The notes beneath the pieces were generated by a model. It worked only from the letters and a program-made list of their open reading frames with translations. It did no database searches and was not told where the DNA came from. This document shows positions 7,207 through 15,435 of a stretch of DNA of 64,000 bases, one piece after another (within the stretch, counting starts at the first letter, position 1; each line of letters opens with the position of its first letter). Where the stretch lies: positions 2,418,001-2,482,000 of the forward strand of contig CP048838.1 of the NCBI GenBank assembly GCA_012317185.1, written 5' to 3'. The translations under genes and the position numbers were made by a program. The stretch comes from [Clostridium] innocuum (GTDB lineage Bacteria; Bacillota_I; Bacilli_A; Erysipelotrichales; Erysipelotrichaceae).

Positions 7207-8469
7207 TTGAAGCATATAAAAACAAAGCGTTCAAAAACAAAACCACAGACCGTAGCGGACAGAATAAGAAGCAATGCGGAAGAACAGGCACAAATTGATC
7301 TTAGCCGTATTGCCATATCATATAATTCGCCACAACCAGAAAAAATGCATGCAAATGCCTTTCTACAAAATCATCATATTTATATAAAAGATCAAAATCC
7401 GGCAACACTTGCTCATGAGTTTGGTCATATCATACAGCGCTCCCACAACACCATCCCCGTTTCTCAAAGACAGCTGGGAAAATCTGTCAATCAGAACCAT
7501 GCTTTAGAAAAAGAGGCAGATATGTATGCAGAAGGATTGCTTACAAATACAATAACGTTTCCACAAAAGAAAGGTAATACCCTGCGTGCGATTTCACAAA
7601 ACGTAATTCAATTTCAGGGGGCTGAAGAACAGGCGATTACCAAAACAGAGGGAATCCCTCGAGCCAATGTCGTTTGTGATGTGGATTTATATAAAATAAA
7701 TCAGAAAACATTTGAAAAGCTGCGATCTGCCCGCAGAGAATGGGCTTTACAGCTTTATACGGAGCTCATCGCAAAGGAGCCATACCAAAGTGCAAATGCT
7801 CAGGATAAAGAAACATATAAAGAGGATATAAATACCATGGTGAGCACCTATGTCACAGAACAAACAGGAGTTATGAAATGTGAAGAGGCTGCTGATATGA
7901 TCTACACAAATTTAAGGCGTCAGATTAATTTTAAAAAGACGATGTTTTATTATTCTGTCATTCCCTATATAGAAAGCCATCAAAGACCCAGCCTGGAGCA
8001 CGCAATCATCATAACCTCCAGTAAAGATATCAAACCGTTTTTATCTAAAGCAGATTCATGTGGATATTCTATCCTGACTGATCCGAATGAGATTTTGAAA
8101 AATGCCTTGGTTCTGGACGGATGGAGGCATTCCATGTGTTCCTTGACTGCCTTTCTTCAAGGTGCTAATCCATGGACATGTGTACATTCATCGCAAAGTT
8201 CATCAACATCAAAGTTATTCTTTAAGGTGCTTACTACCAGAATGGCGGAACCGATGTTTCCTACGTTTTTATTTGAAAGCCAGAAACAATTTCTCGATAC
8301 ACAAATACAATCATTTAACGAAAACAACGACCCCCTCAGAGATAAAAAGATTGCGGATAACAGGAGTGCATATGAACCATACGATTATCATTTGCAGAAG
8401 GATGGTATTGTTACCTGGGTAGAGAAGAAACCACGACGAAAACGCAAGAAAGCGTTTTCAATCGTATGA
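7207..8469 (+). CDS. eCIS-core (DUF4157) protein with putative papain-like effector region
   Basis: 420 residues from TTG 7207; GAAAGGGAG lies 7 nt upstream, so this start is preferred over TTG 7189. Residues ~25-115 match DUF4157: HANAFLQ, then TLAHEFGHIIQ (HExxH at His70-His74) and LEKEADMYAEG with an acidic third-ligand candidate near Glu103. In other bacteria this domain marks cargo of extracellular contractile injection systems or polymorphic toxins. The C-terminal region (~155-420) has Cys225 in MKCEEAADM, His265 in LEHAIII and Asp304 in LVLDGW, the order and spacing of a papain-like Cys-His-Asp triad. It ends in a basic tail (KKPRRKRKKA). No signal peptide, no neighbouring injection-system or immunity gene; base composition is AT-richer than its neighbours, suggesting acquisition. 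The effector role is inference. Confidence 0.7.
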   Translation: MKHIKTKRSKTKPQTVADRIRSNAEEQAQIDLSRIAISYNSPQPEKMHANAFLQNHHIYIKDQNPATLAHEFGHIIQRSHNTIPVSQRQLGKSVNQNHALEKEADMYAEGLLTNTITFPQKKGNTLRAISQNVIQFQGAEEQAITKTEGIPRANVVCDVDLYKINQKTFEKLRSARREWALQLYTELIAKEPYQSANAQDKETYKEDINTMVSTYVTEQTGVMKCEEAADMIYTNLRRQINFKKTMFYYSVIPYIESHQRPSLEHAIIITSSKDIKPFLSKADSCGYSILTDPNEILKNALVLDGWRHSMCSLTAFLQGANPWTCVHSSQSSSTSKLFFKVLTTRMAEPMFPTFLFESQKQFLDTQIQSFNENNDPLRDKKIADNRSAYEPYDYHLQKDGIVTWVEKKPRRKRKKAFSIV

Positions 8470-8632
8470 AAAAGGATAAGAAAAATAAAAGGAATCTCAG
8501 ATAATCTGGCTGCATTTACTACTGGAAGCTCACTGATCTTTTCCTCAATATATTTCCCTTTCCATCCGCTGCGGCTTTCCTACAGCCGTGGTTTCGTCAG
8601 TATATGCATAAGTTCATTTCATAAGCAGAGCA

Positions 8633-9106
8633 TCATCCATTATGTGAGTATTTAGCCGCATCAATGGCAAGGACAATCATCAAAGCGAGCAGAGCATGAC
8701 CTTCCTGCTGAATATTCAGCACGTAGGTATCCGTAAAATGAAAGAGCTCCTTACTGGCATGCATGATCAGACCCTCACGTTCACTGATAACATCATATTC
8801 CCATTCCATTAAATCACCATAGATTGCCCAGTCATTGCAGGAGAGATGAGATTTCGGTTTGAAAAAGGAAAGCTCCTTTTCAATCATGCCAAAGCATTCG
8901 TCGTTCATATACATACGAAAGCGTGGCAGAAAGGTAAACACCTCTTCCTTGATTTCGCCGATTTCCTCCTTATACGCATTATAAATGACAAGTCTGTGTC
9001 CCCAGGACATCTTCCCCTCCACTGTATATACGCTGTTTCCTGCTTCATCATATATATCATAGCTATCAAACCAGGAAAACATACGCTGTTTAAACAATAG
9101 TTTCAT
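8633..9106 (-). CDS. LURP-one-related / YxjI-family protein
   Basis: 157 residues with the tubby-like LURP-one fold pattern: FKQRMFSWFDSYDIYDEAGNS at the start and alternating strands (YTVEGKMSWGHRLVIYN, EIGEIKEEVF) typical of YxjI. The C-terminal helix (LLALMIVLAIDAA) matches the buried helix of the family. Such proteins are proposed to bind membranes or phosphoinositide-like ligands; no enzymatic activity is known. The gene is monocistronic. About 160 bp between it and the gene at 7207-8469 hold nothing recognised. Confidence 0.8.
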   Translation of the reverse strand: MKLLFKQRMFSWFDSYDIYDEAGNSVYTVEGKMSWGHRLVIYNAYKEEIGEIKEEVFTFLPRFRMYMNDECFGMIEKELSFFKPKSHLSCNDWAIYGDLMEWEYDVISEREGLIMHASKELFHFTDTYVLNIQQEGHALLALMIVLAIDAAKYSHNG

Positions 9107-9207
9107 AGGCCAGTACCTCTTTCCTTTTGTTTCTATTATACAGGAAGCGAAGAAAAATGGAAATCCTCACATATCAGGTTCTTACTCACCTACAAAGAAT
9201 ATATAAA

Positions 9208-9252
9208 GAGCTTTCAAAATGAAGGATATCTTGCAGTCATGTTTGAAAGCTC
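9208..9252. repeat. 11-bp inverted repeat
   Basis: GAGCTTTCAAA (9208-9218) and TTTGAAAGCTC (9242-9252) are perfectly complementary with a 23-nt loop. It lies between the YxjI gene and the 3' end of feoB. No U-tract follows on either strand, so it is not a clear terminator. Confidence 0.5.
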
Positions 9253-9319
9253 CTACATTCGCTGCCTACACACGAAGAAACATTACATATTCACATAGTA
9301 CAGGTTTTCCATACAGCTG

Positions 9320-11431
9320 CTATAGAAACAGAGAAAAAAACTGAAAGATAAACAAAGAGGCAAGATAAGGCACGAGCAGCATGACGGCCAGAGAAAGCAG
9401 AAGCAGTTTTTTCCCGTATTCATGATATACTGCCTGCAGCGTCATGATACAGGGAATGCTGAGCAGGACATACACCATAAAACTGAACGCGCGGATACCG
9501 GCATCAGGAGTTGTCCACAAGCGGCGGATATGCGATACCTGTGCGTCATTTTGCGGCTTTACCGATACATCGGTATGCAGAAAAAAGGTTGCACTTTCCT
9601 TCAAGGCACTTCCCCCTCGATGCAGGATTTCGCGTATATCCTTTGCTGCATTGATTGTCGCGCCAGCATTGGACGGCGGTGTCTGCAGGACCGTATCAAA
9701 GAAGCCGACAATCGTTTCCTTGGCGATGATGCCCCCGGGCAGTGCCGCCACGCACTCCCAGCGATCACCAAATCCCAGCGGAGCAAATATCGGCTGCACA
9801 AGCCTTGCGCCCTGCGCTAGATAGCTGGTTTCTACATTTCCGCTTGGAAAATAGGTAAGCCCCCACAAAATCACCATCGCCCATAAAACGATACCGCATG
9901 CCTTTCGCACATAGCTTTTTACTTCCTCCTTCACCTTGTGAAGCACGACGCGCAGAGAAGGAAGCCGATAGGGTGGCAGCTCCAGCACCATCATCGCATC
10001 ATCGTGAAAAATCGGAAAGCGGGATGCAAGCAGCGCTAAAACCAGGGCAAGCAGGATTCCGATTCCATAGATACTCAGCATCATCAGTGCCGCCTTATCA
10101 GGGAAAAAGGCGGAAGCAAACAGTACATATACCGGCAGCCTGGCACCACAGGACATAAACGGCACAAGCAAGGCAGTCAGCCGCTTCTGCTGTTCATTAT
10201 CGAGTGTCCGGGTCGCATAAATGGCAGGGACATTGCAGCCGAACCCCAGCATGAGGGAGACAAAGCTTTTTCCGCTGAGGTGAAAGGTATTCATCAGACG
10301 ATCCAGCAGAAAGGCAATTCGCGCCATATAGCCGCTTTCCTCCAATAGCGATAAAACGAAATACAGAAGCGCCATCAGCGGCACAAAGACAAGCACACCG
10401 CCGACCCCTGCCAATATTCCCTGCAGCAGAAACTGCCGCACGACGCTCGGCGCCCATTGCAGAGCAAAGGAAACATAGCGTGCCAGTACATCCTGCAGCA
10501 GATAGTCGATATAGGCATTAAGCGGCGCAGACGCCTGAAATACAAAGAGCAGAAGGAAGGAAAAGACCACCAGAAACAGCGGAAGCCCCAGCCATTTATG
10601 CAATACGAAAGCATCGATACGTTCACTTTTCGCATATCGCTTTTTCGGATCCTGTACCACATTGTGCATCAGGGATTCCACAGCACGGCAATACCCTGCG
10701 CGCACGTTCTCTTCGTTCATATCCCGACACAGCTTCTGCAGCACTACCGGATCCATATGCCAGGCCTCCAGTTGCTTCATGACAAGCACGTCCTCCCGCA
10801 TACAGCCCATGGCAAGATGATGCAGCAGGCGTGCATCAGCCTCTGCATGCGATGGTACATGCTGCTCGATATACGTATACAACGATGTATAGATTTCATC
10901 TTCTTCCTCATTCAGCAACGGATGGTAAAACACCGTCCTTTGTTCCACCTGCCTTTGAATTGCCTGACGCACCTCACGATAATGTCTGCGGTCAAAGGCG
11001 GAATACGCCAGTATCTCCATTCCAAGGCGCCTTGAAAGGGCTGCTGTATCGATATGAATACCATAGTCTTTAACCTCATCCATGAAATTGAAAATCAACA
11101 GCATGGGAATCTGCAGCTCACGCAGAAACAGCGTCAGCATGAGATTTCGCTGAAGATTGGTCGCATCCAGCACATTGACGATCAAATCGACCTGCTGACT
11201 TTGAAGATATGCTGCCGTTATGCTTTCCTCATTGCCATTATTCGTCAAGGAATAGGTACCCGGAAGGTCTATAATATGATAGCTGTCTCCTCCCCAGCAT
11301 ACATTGGCTTCTTTTTTTTCAACGGTAACCCCCGGCCAGTTTCCAACCTTGAAATCCGCATTGCTGAGCGCATTGATCCACGCACTCTTTCCCACGTTCG
11401 GATTTCCGACAAAGGCCACATGATAGTTCAT
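9320..11431 (-). CDS. feoB: Ferrous iron transporter B
   Basis: A 703-residue Fe(II) permease of the cytoplasmic membrane. The N-terminal G domain has the P-loop GNPNVGKSAWINAL, switch region NWPGVTVEKKE, G3 DLPGTYS and G4 NFMDE, followed by the helical GDI-like domain; the C-terminal half has the two gate regions (GFGCNVPAI and the SCGARLPVYVLFASAFF segment). Start at 11431 is chosen because it overlaps the feoA stop as ATGA; the next upstream in-frame start lies inside feoA. The annotation is near certain; the metal (Fe versus other divalent ions) follows family knowledge. Confidence 0.96.
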   Translation of the reverse strand: MNYHVAFVGNPNVGKSAWINALSNADFKVGNWPGVTVEKKEANVCWGGDSYHIIDLPGTYSLTNNGNEESITAAYLQSQQVDLIVNVLDATNLQRNLMLTLFLRELQIPMLLIFNFMDEVKDYGIHIDTAALSRRLGMEILAYSAFDRRHYREVRQAIQRQVEQRTVFYHPLLNEEEDEIYTSLYTYIEQHVPSHAEADARLLHHLAMGCMREDVLVMKQLEAWHMDPVVLQKLCRDMNEENVRAGYCRAVESLMHNVVQDPKKRYAKSERIDAFVLHKWLGLPLFLVVFSFLLLFVFQASAPLNAYIDYLLQDVLARYVSFALQWAPSVVRQFLLQGILAGVGGVLVFVPLMALLYFVLSLLEESGYMARIAFLLDRLMNTFHLSGKSFVSLMLGFGCNVPAIYATRTLDNEQQKRLTALLVPFMSCGARLPVYVLFASAFFPDKAALMMLSIYGIGILLALVLALLASRFPIFHDDAMMVLELPPYRLPSLRVVLHKVKEEVKSYVRKACGIVLWAMVILWGLTYFPSGNVETSYLAQGARLVQPIFAPLGFGDRWECVAALPGGIIAKETIVGFFDTVLQTPPSNAGATINAAKDIREILHRGGSALKESATFFLHTDVSVKPQNDAQVSHIRRLWTTPDAGIRAFSFMVYVLLSIPCIMTLQAVYHEYGKKLLLLSLAVMLLVPYLASLFIFQFFSLFL

Positions 11432-11655
11432 TCCAGCACCTCCCCTTCGATACAAGCCGCATCCTTATTACGCAGAATCAGCTGATTACCTGCCGCAAAA
11501 TACAGACACGGATCCTGCATTGGCGCACTGCGCAGCTTGCGTATCTGCATACCCGGATATATCCCAAGATAAAACAGGCGGTTCTTCTCTTTTTTACACA
11601 TATGGACGTTCGTAACGACCATGGTTTTTCCCACTGCTGCATCACATAGCTTCAT
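11428..11655 (-). CDS. feoA: Ferrous iron transport protein A
   Basis: A 75-residue SH3-like FeoA protein that acts as the small cytoplasmic partner of FeoB. KKEKNRLFYLGIYPGMQIRKLRSAP carries the family's RRL.LGi.PG core, and AAGNQLILRNKDA the closing strand. It is the first gene of feoAB, ends in a 4-nt overlap with feoB, and has an AGGTGAT ribosome site. A dyad immediately upstream (11673-11693) may be a metal-regulator operator. Confidence 0.93.
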   Translation of the reverse strand: MKLCDAAVGKTMVVTNVHMCKKEKNRLFYLGIYPGMQIRKLRSAPMQDPCLYFAAGNQLILRNKDAACIEGEVLE

Positions 11656-11672
11656 AGTTCATCACCTGTTTC

Positions 11673-11693
11673 TCAGTATAGTATGCATACTGA
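11673..11693 (-). promoter_or_regulatory. Candidate metal-responsive operator of feoAB
   Basis: TCAGTAT (11673-11679) and ATACTGA (11687-11693) form 7-bp arms around a 7-bp core, with a nested perfect palindrome GTATGCATAC. On the minus strand it contains TATACT, a possible -10 of feoA, so bound repressor would block transcription. Regulator class (Fur- or DtxR-like) is not determinable here. Confidence 0.5.
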
Positions 11694-11754
11694 AAAAACA
11701 CCGTCATAAAAAGACGATGAAACGCGGTTCTATTTTTCATCTCTTATGAATATA

Positions 11755-11772
11755 TTTTCATTCAAATGAAAA
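11755..11772. promoter_or_regulatory. 18-bp palindrome upstream of gdhA
   Basis: TTTTCATT and AATGAAAA are perfect arms separated by 2 bp. It lies upstream of a TATAAT box at 11810-11815 that would serve gdhA, so it is a candidate operator or upstream element. AT-richness makes chance occurrence possible. Confidence 0.35.
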
Positions 11773-11842
11773 AATTCATTTTTTTATTTTCATTTTGAAG
11801 GTTTGCGTATATAATATAAACAGGCTAAAGGAGGAAATTACT

Positions 11843-13174
11843 ATGGCTAAGCTAGATTATGTTAAAGAAGCAGTCGTCAAACGCAATCCGAATGACGCAG
11901 AATTCATTCAGGCTGTTGATGAAGTCCTGCTGTCACTGGAAAAAGTCGCAGGTAAACATCCGGAATATATCGAAAAAGGCGTATTCGAAAGAATCGTCGA
12001 ACCGGAGCGCCAGATCATCTTCCGTGTACCCTGGGTTGATGACAGCGGTAAGCTGCAGGTAAACAGAGGATTCCGTGTGGAATTCAATTCTGCAATCGGA
12101 CCTTACAAGGGCGGACTTCGTTTCCACCCGAGTGTAAATATCTCTATTATCAAGTTTCTGGGCTTTGAACAGATATTCAAAAACTCTTTGACCGGTCTTC
12201 CAATGGGCGGAGGAAAAGGTGGAAGCGACTTTGATCCGAAGGGAAAAAGCGATGCGGAAATCATGCGCTTCTGCCAGAGCTTCATGACAGAGCTGTGCAA
12301 GTATATCGGACCGGATACTGATGTTCCTGCAGGTGATATCGGTGTCGGTGGACGTGAAATCGGTTATATGTTCGGACAATACAAGCGCATTCGTAATGAG
12401 TTCACCGGTGTTCTGACCGGAAAGGGCTTAAACTGGGGTGGTTCTCTTGCCAGAACACAGGCAACCGGCTATGGTCTGTGCTATTTCACAGAGGCCATGC
12501 TGCAGGCGAACGGCACATCCTTCCAGGGCAAGAAAGTCGTTGTCAGCGGAAGCGGAAACGTAGCCATCTATGCTGCGGAAAAAGCAACACAGCTGGGGGC
12601 AACGGTAATTGCCATGAGCGATTCCAGCGGTTATATCGTTGATGAAAACGGTGTGAATCTGGATGTGATGAAGGAAATCAAGGAAGTAAAACGCGGACGT
12701 ATCAGGGAATATGCAGATGCGGTTGCCGGTGCGACTTTCCATGCGTCAGAAAGCATCTGGAATACCCCATGTGACATCGCATTGCCTTGTGCGACACAAA
12801 ATGAGCTGCATAAGAAGGATGCGGAGACGCTGATCAAAAACGGCTGTATCGCTGTATGCGAGGGTGCCAACATGCCGACAACACCGGATGCCATTGAGGT
12901 ATTACAGGCAAATAATGTTCTGTATGCTCCGGGTAAGGCAAGCAATGCAGGCGGTGTCGCAACCTCAGGACTGGAGATGTCACAGAACTCCGCTCGTCTG
13001 TCCTGGACCTTTGAAGAGGTGGATGCCAAGCTGAAGGACATCATGGAAAACATCTTCCGTACAGTGTCTGATACTGCTATGGAATACGGTCTTGGTAAAA
13101 ACTATATGGCCGGAGCAAATATTGCAGGCTTCATCAAGGTTGCTGATTCCATGATTGATCAGGGTATCGTATAA
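11843..13174 (+). CDS. gdhA: NADP-type glutamate dehydrogenase
   Basis: A 443-residue hexameric-type glutamate dehydrogenase, interconverting glutamate with 2-oxoglutarate and ammonia. Substrate-site signatures are GPYKGGLRFHPSV, LPMGGGKGGSDFDPKGKSD and the PAGDIGVGGREIGY segment; the Rossmann GSGNVA follows. Length and motifs match the bacterial/NADP subfamily (EC 1.4.1.4). Start ATG 11843 follows AAGGAGG; the earlier in-frame ATG at 11795 lies upstream of the -10 box and is rejected. A strong terminator follows at once, so the gene is monocistronic. Confidence 0.96.
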   Translation: MAKLDYVKEAVVKRNPNDAEFIQAVDEVLLSLEKVAGKHPEYIEKGVFERIVEPERQIIFRVPWVDDSGKLQVNRGFRVEFNSAIGPYKGGLRFHPSVNISIIKFLGFEQIFKNSLTGLPMGGGKGGSDFDPKGKSDAEIMRFCQSFMTELCKYIGPDTDVPAGDIGVGGREIGYMFGQYKRIRNEFTGVLTGKGLNWGGSLARTQATGYGLCYFTEAMLQANGTSFQGKKVVVSGSGNVAIYAAEKATQLGATVIAMSDSSGYIVDENGVNLDVMKEIKEVKRGRIREYADAVAGATFHASESIWNTPCDIALPCATQNELHKKDAETLIKNGCIAVCEGANMPTTPDAIEVLQANNVLYAPGKASNAGGVATSGLEMSQNSARLSWTFEEVDAKLKDIMENIFRTVSDTAMEYGLGKNYMAGANIAGFIKVADSMIDQGIV

Positions 13175-13188
13175 GTAAAAAAAGATAG

Positions 13189-13215
13189 GCGGCTGTCATG
13201 AGACAGCTGCTTTTC
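13189..13215 (+). terminator. gdhA terminator
   Basis: GCGGCTGTC / GACAGCTGC hairpin with a 4-nt loop followed by TTTTCTT. Confidence 0.85.
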
Positions 13216-13355
13216 TTATAGCCATTCCTTTTACTCTTTATTCTTTTCTTACAAACCTTTTACGATTCCATGACATTCAATACTCTCTATGTCATCTGTG
13301 CTATACTGTTAACAGCTAAGTAAGCATCCATGCGGAACTTACAGAAAGGATAGAT

Positions 13356-13625
13356 ATGAAAAAGAAACGCATTTTGTGGATCATCATCGCTATCTTCCTG
13401 GTATATACATGCTGCACGTATAGCGGTGCCATGAAGCTTCGAGCATTCCTAATCACAAAGGATTTATCCGTATACATGAACAGCATCCACGTGTCTGCTT
13501 TTGGAAAACTGTATTATGTCTTTCAAAAAGCAATGCTTGCCCATGATACAGGGAATGCGATTGGTGTTTTCGAATGTCACCGGTATACTCTTTTTGTGCA
13601 TGTGGAATATGTCGGATTTCCATAA
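13356..13625 (+). CDS. Small exported or membrane-anchored hypothetical protein
   Basis: 89 residues. A basic start (MKKKR) leads into a single hydrophobic segment (ILWIIIAIFLVYTCC), so the protein is probably membrane-anchored or exported; two adjacent cysteines close the segment. The rest has no recognised domain. GAAAGGA lies upstream of the ATG and TATACT near 13302 may be its -10. Not recognised; kept because the ribosome site, signal segment and spacing look real. Confidence 0.55.
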   Translation: MKKKRILWIIIAIFLVYTCCTYSGAMKLRAFLITKDLSVYMNSIHVSAFGKLYYVFQKAMLAHDTGNAIGVFECHRYTLFVHVEYVGFP

Positions 13626-13670
13626 AATTATTTTTTAATAACCTCTAAATATCTGAAACTCCTTCTTTCC

Positions 13671-13700
13671 TTGTCATTGTATCGAGCACTGTGCTATGCT
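13671..13700 (+). promoter_or_regulatory. Promoter of the 74-aa gene
   Basis: TTGTCA (13671-13676), 18-bp spacer, TATGCT (13695-13700), 20 bp ahead of the start codon. Confidence 0.55.
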
Positions 13701-13720
13701 TTATTCAAAAGGAGATCAAT

Positions 13721-13945
13721 ATGGCAAATACAACAGAGAAAGATAGGGCCTGGGCAGAGGCAAAGAAACGCTGCCGTTTACATACCCGGGATATTCAATT
13801 GGCAAAGCAGTTGGGGATATCACCAAAATCACTTCTGAAAAATATCCCTTCCCCAAAAGAACAATGGAAGCTGCCGGTAAAGCAATGGCTTCATGAGCTG
13901 GCAAGAAAAAAAGGTCTGATGAAAGATGATAAACTCCCCTTTTAA
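13721..13945 (+). CDS. Small conserved hypothetical protein
   Basis: 74 residues from ATG 13721, which follows AAAAGGAG; an in-frame ATG at 13691 falls within the -10 box. The protein is basic and helical (RAWAEAKKRCRLHTRDIQLAKQLGI then SPKSLLKNIPSPKEQWKLPVKQWL), with a pattern reminiscent of small bacterial proteins with a KLGxxPxxLxKN.PS..EQWK.PV..W motif found near helicases or alone. Function unknown. It has its own promoter and terminator. Confidence 0.65.
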   Translation: MANTTEKDRAWAEAKKRCRLHTRDIQLAKQLGISPKSLLKNIPSPKEQWKLPVKQWLHELARKKGLMKDDKLPF

Positions 13946-13950
13946 AGAAG

Positions 13951-13981
13951 AAAACACAGAAAATTAAACGCTGTGTTTTTC
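13951..13981 (+). terminator. Terminator of the 74-aa gene
   Basis: AAAACACAG / CTGTGTTTT hairpin with 11-nt loop and T-tract. Confidence 0.75.
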
Positions 13982-13987
13982 ATTCAA

Positions 13988-14014
13988 TAAAAAACACACT
14001 GTATCGTGTGTTTA
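13988..14014 (-). terminator. gmk terminator
   Basis: AAACACAC / GTGTGTTT hairpin, on the minus strand followed by TTTATTG; it overlaps the gmk stop codon. Confidence 0.7.
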
Positions 14015-14584
14015 TTCGTCAATCTCCATATGACGCTTAATAATTGTGGAAATCATATCCGCTGCCAGCTGCGGATCATCATTGCATACGATGTACTTGT
14101 AATTATTAACCATTTTGATTTCCTTACTTGCCTTGGCTAAACGCTGCTGTACAATTTCCTCCGGCTCACTTCTTCTGCCCCGTATCCGTTTTTCCAATTC
14201 CTCCATGCTTGGCGGAATAATGAAGATGGTCAGCGCCTCCGGACATTTTTCACGTACCTGTGTAGCGCCCTGTACCTCGATTTCCAGCAATACATTCTTG
14301 CCTTCCTTGCGCAGCTTCTCTACCTGTGACATCGGAGTACCATAATAGTTCCCTACAAATTCTGCCCATTCCAAAAGCTCGCCGTCATGGATTGCCTGTT
14401 CAAATTCTTCCTTTGTTGTAAATATGTAATCAACGCCATCTTGTTCACCCTGTCTTGGTGATCTGGTTGTCATGGAAATGGAATACGCCAGCTTTAAGGA
14501 TTCATCATTCATAAAGCAATTACGCACAGTTCCTTTGCCTACACCGCTTGGTCCGCTGATAATAATCAATAAACCTTTTTTCAT
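14012..14584 (-). CDS. gmk: Guanylate kinase
   Basis: A 190-residue cytoplasmic kinase (GMP + ATP to GDP + ADP). The P-loop is SGPSGVGKGT; the GMP-binding part shows SISMTTRSPRQGEQDGVDY and EWAEFVGNYYGTP; the lid has RIRGRRSEPEE. ATG 14584 is chosen from the conserved MKKGLLIIISGPSG start and a GGGGTG ribosome site; the longer reading to 14641 adds unrelated residues. In many Firmicutes gmk sits by rpoZ and the NFACT gene; here rqcH is nearby on the opposite strand. Confidence 0.95.
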   Translation of the reverse strand: MKKGLLIIISGPSGVGKGTVRNCFMNDESLKLAYSISMTTRSPRQGEQDGVDYIFTTKEEFEQAIHDGELLEWAEFVGNYYGTPMSQVEKLRKEGKNVLLEIEVQGATQVREKCPEALTIFIIPPSMEELEKRIRGRRSEPEEIVQQRLAKASKEIKMVNNYKYIVCNDDPQLAADMISTIIKRHMEIDE

Positions 14585-14740
14585 GAGCACACCCCTTACT
14601 ATTCTTACATTTATTTTACTAGTGCAGGCAGGGTATGTCAAACGTGTTTCTGTTTTTTTTAGGCTTTTTGAATAAATTAACTACTTTTTAGCTATAATCG
14701 TAAAAAAGATTGCACATTTCTTGATCTTTTCACTTAACAG

Positions 14741-14795
14741 TCATAAAAAGCATTAGTGAATTCCCTTATCTGGACAAATGTTTTGCTTTTTATGA
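14741..14795. repeat. 12-bp perfect inverted repeat
   Basis: TCATAAAAAGCA (14741-14752) and TGCTTTTTATGA (14784-14795) enclose 31 nt. It is the first of several inverted repeats in the 850-bp gap between gmk and rqcH. It could be a terminator-like hairpin or the end of a small element. Confidence 0.5.
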
Positions 14796-14815
14796 ACCTA
14801 TTTAGCATATAGAGG

Positions 14816-14962
14816 TTCCTGCTGTTTCGTATCATACGCAGGAATGGATGCGACAAAAACAAGGCAGTCCTTACCGCCGACAAGCGGTGTTCAGCTGCTG
14901 AAAGCTATTTAATAACTGTAAGGAATGAATGAAAGCATAAGAAAAAACGCTTCTAGCAAGCG
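14816..14962 (+). other. Possible structured RNA region between gmk and rqcH
   Basis: Four local helices can be drawn on the plus strand: TTCCTGC/GCAGGAA (14816-14822 with 14838-14844), TCCTTAC/GTAAGGA (14868-14874 with 14918-14924), ACCGC/GCGGT (14873-14877 with 14884-14888, sharing two bases with the previous helix) and CGCTT/AAGCG (14948-14952 with 14958-14962). No known RNA family was recognised. Short plus-strand ORFs here (22 and 38 codons) are not supported. The remainder of the gap to 15435 holds only AT-rich sequence and the rqcH promoter (TATAAT near 15409). Confidence 0.3.
14942..14962 (-). terminator. Terminator after the 28-codon ORF
   Basis: Minus strand: CGCTT, 5-nt loop, AAGCG, then TTTTTTC. 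It overlaps the stop codon of the small ORF at 14953-15039. Confidence 0.5.
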
Positions 14963-15039
14963 GTTGAGCTACCGAAAGGCCGGGGCTTTTGCGGATAAAT
15001 TAGATGTGAATGCAATGTATTATTTATATAGTTTCTCAT
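14953..15039 (-). CDS. Small ORF, 28 aa, unknown
   Basis: An ORF of 28 codons with a strong AGGAGAGG ribosome site 7 nt ahead of its ATG. An extended -10 (TGCTACACT, near 15069-15077) lies upstream and a terminator hairpin begins at the stop codon, so promoter, ribosome site, ORF and terminator form a compact unit. The peptide starts MRNYINNT, has a Pro/Lys/Arg-rich middle (YPQKPRPFG) and ends in STAC. There is no hydrophobic segment, so it is not a typical type I toxin. Could be a leader or signalling peptide, or coincidence; not recognised. Confidence 0.35.
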   Translation of the reverse strand: MRNYINNTLHSHLIYPQKPRPFGSSTAC

Positions 15040-15435
15040 AGACCGACCTCTCCTTTTTTTGTATTTACAGTGTAGCATATATTCTGTCGAAAAAACAGAT
15101 TATAAAGAAAATCCTATCTGGAGAAAGAAAAAACACAGATTCTATTTTGGAAATAGTCACACATATCACGCAAGAATTCACTTCGAATCAAAAAAACAGT
15201 TCGCAGACAAAGCTTAAAACATAAGAACAGTATAAGAAATAGAAAACCTCACAAGATAGAAAAGCTATTTCGATTTTATGATTGTATTCAAGCTTCGCTA
15301 TTCCATAAAGCAGCTGCACATGTGTCTCTTCCTATAGTATAATGCTCAATTCTCTATTTATCAGCCGCAAACATATGAAAGTTAGCGCTCAGCATGCCCT
15401 TTTGGTATGATATAATGGAGCAGCGAGGTGATTTT

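Noticed and set aside
7207..8469. Complete contractile injection system locus
   Set aside because: Only the DUF4157 cargo-type gene is present; flanking genes are metabolic or small housekeeping genes with no sheath, tube or baseplate homologues.
14868..15057. 22- and 38-codon plus-strand ORFs near 14844-15043
   Set aside because: Ribosome sites are marginal, codon use is not convincing and the minus strand has a better-supported unit.
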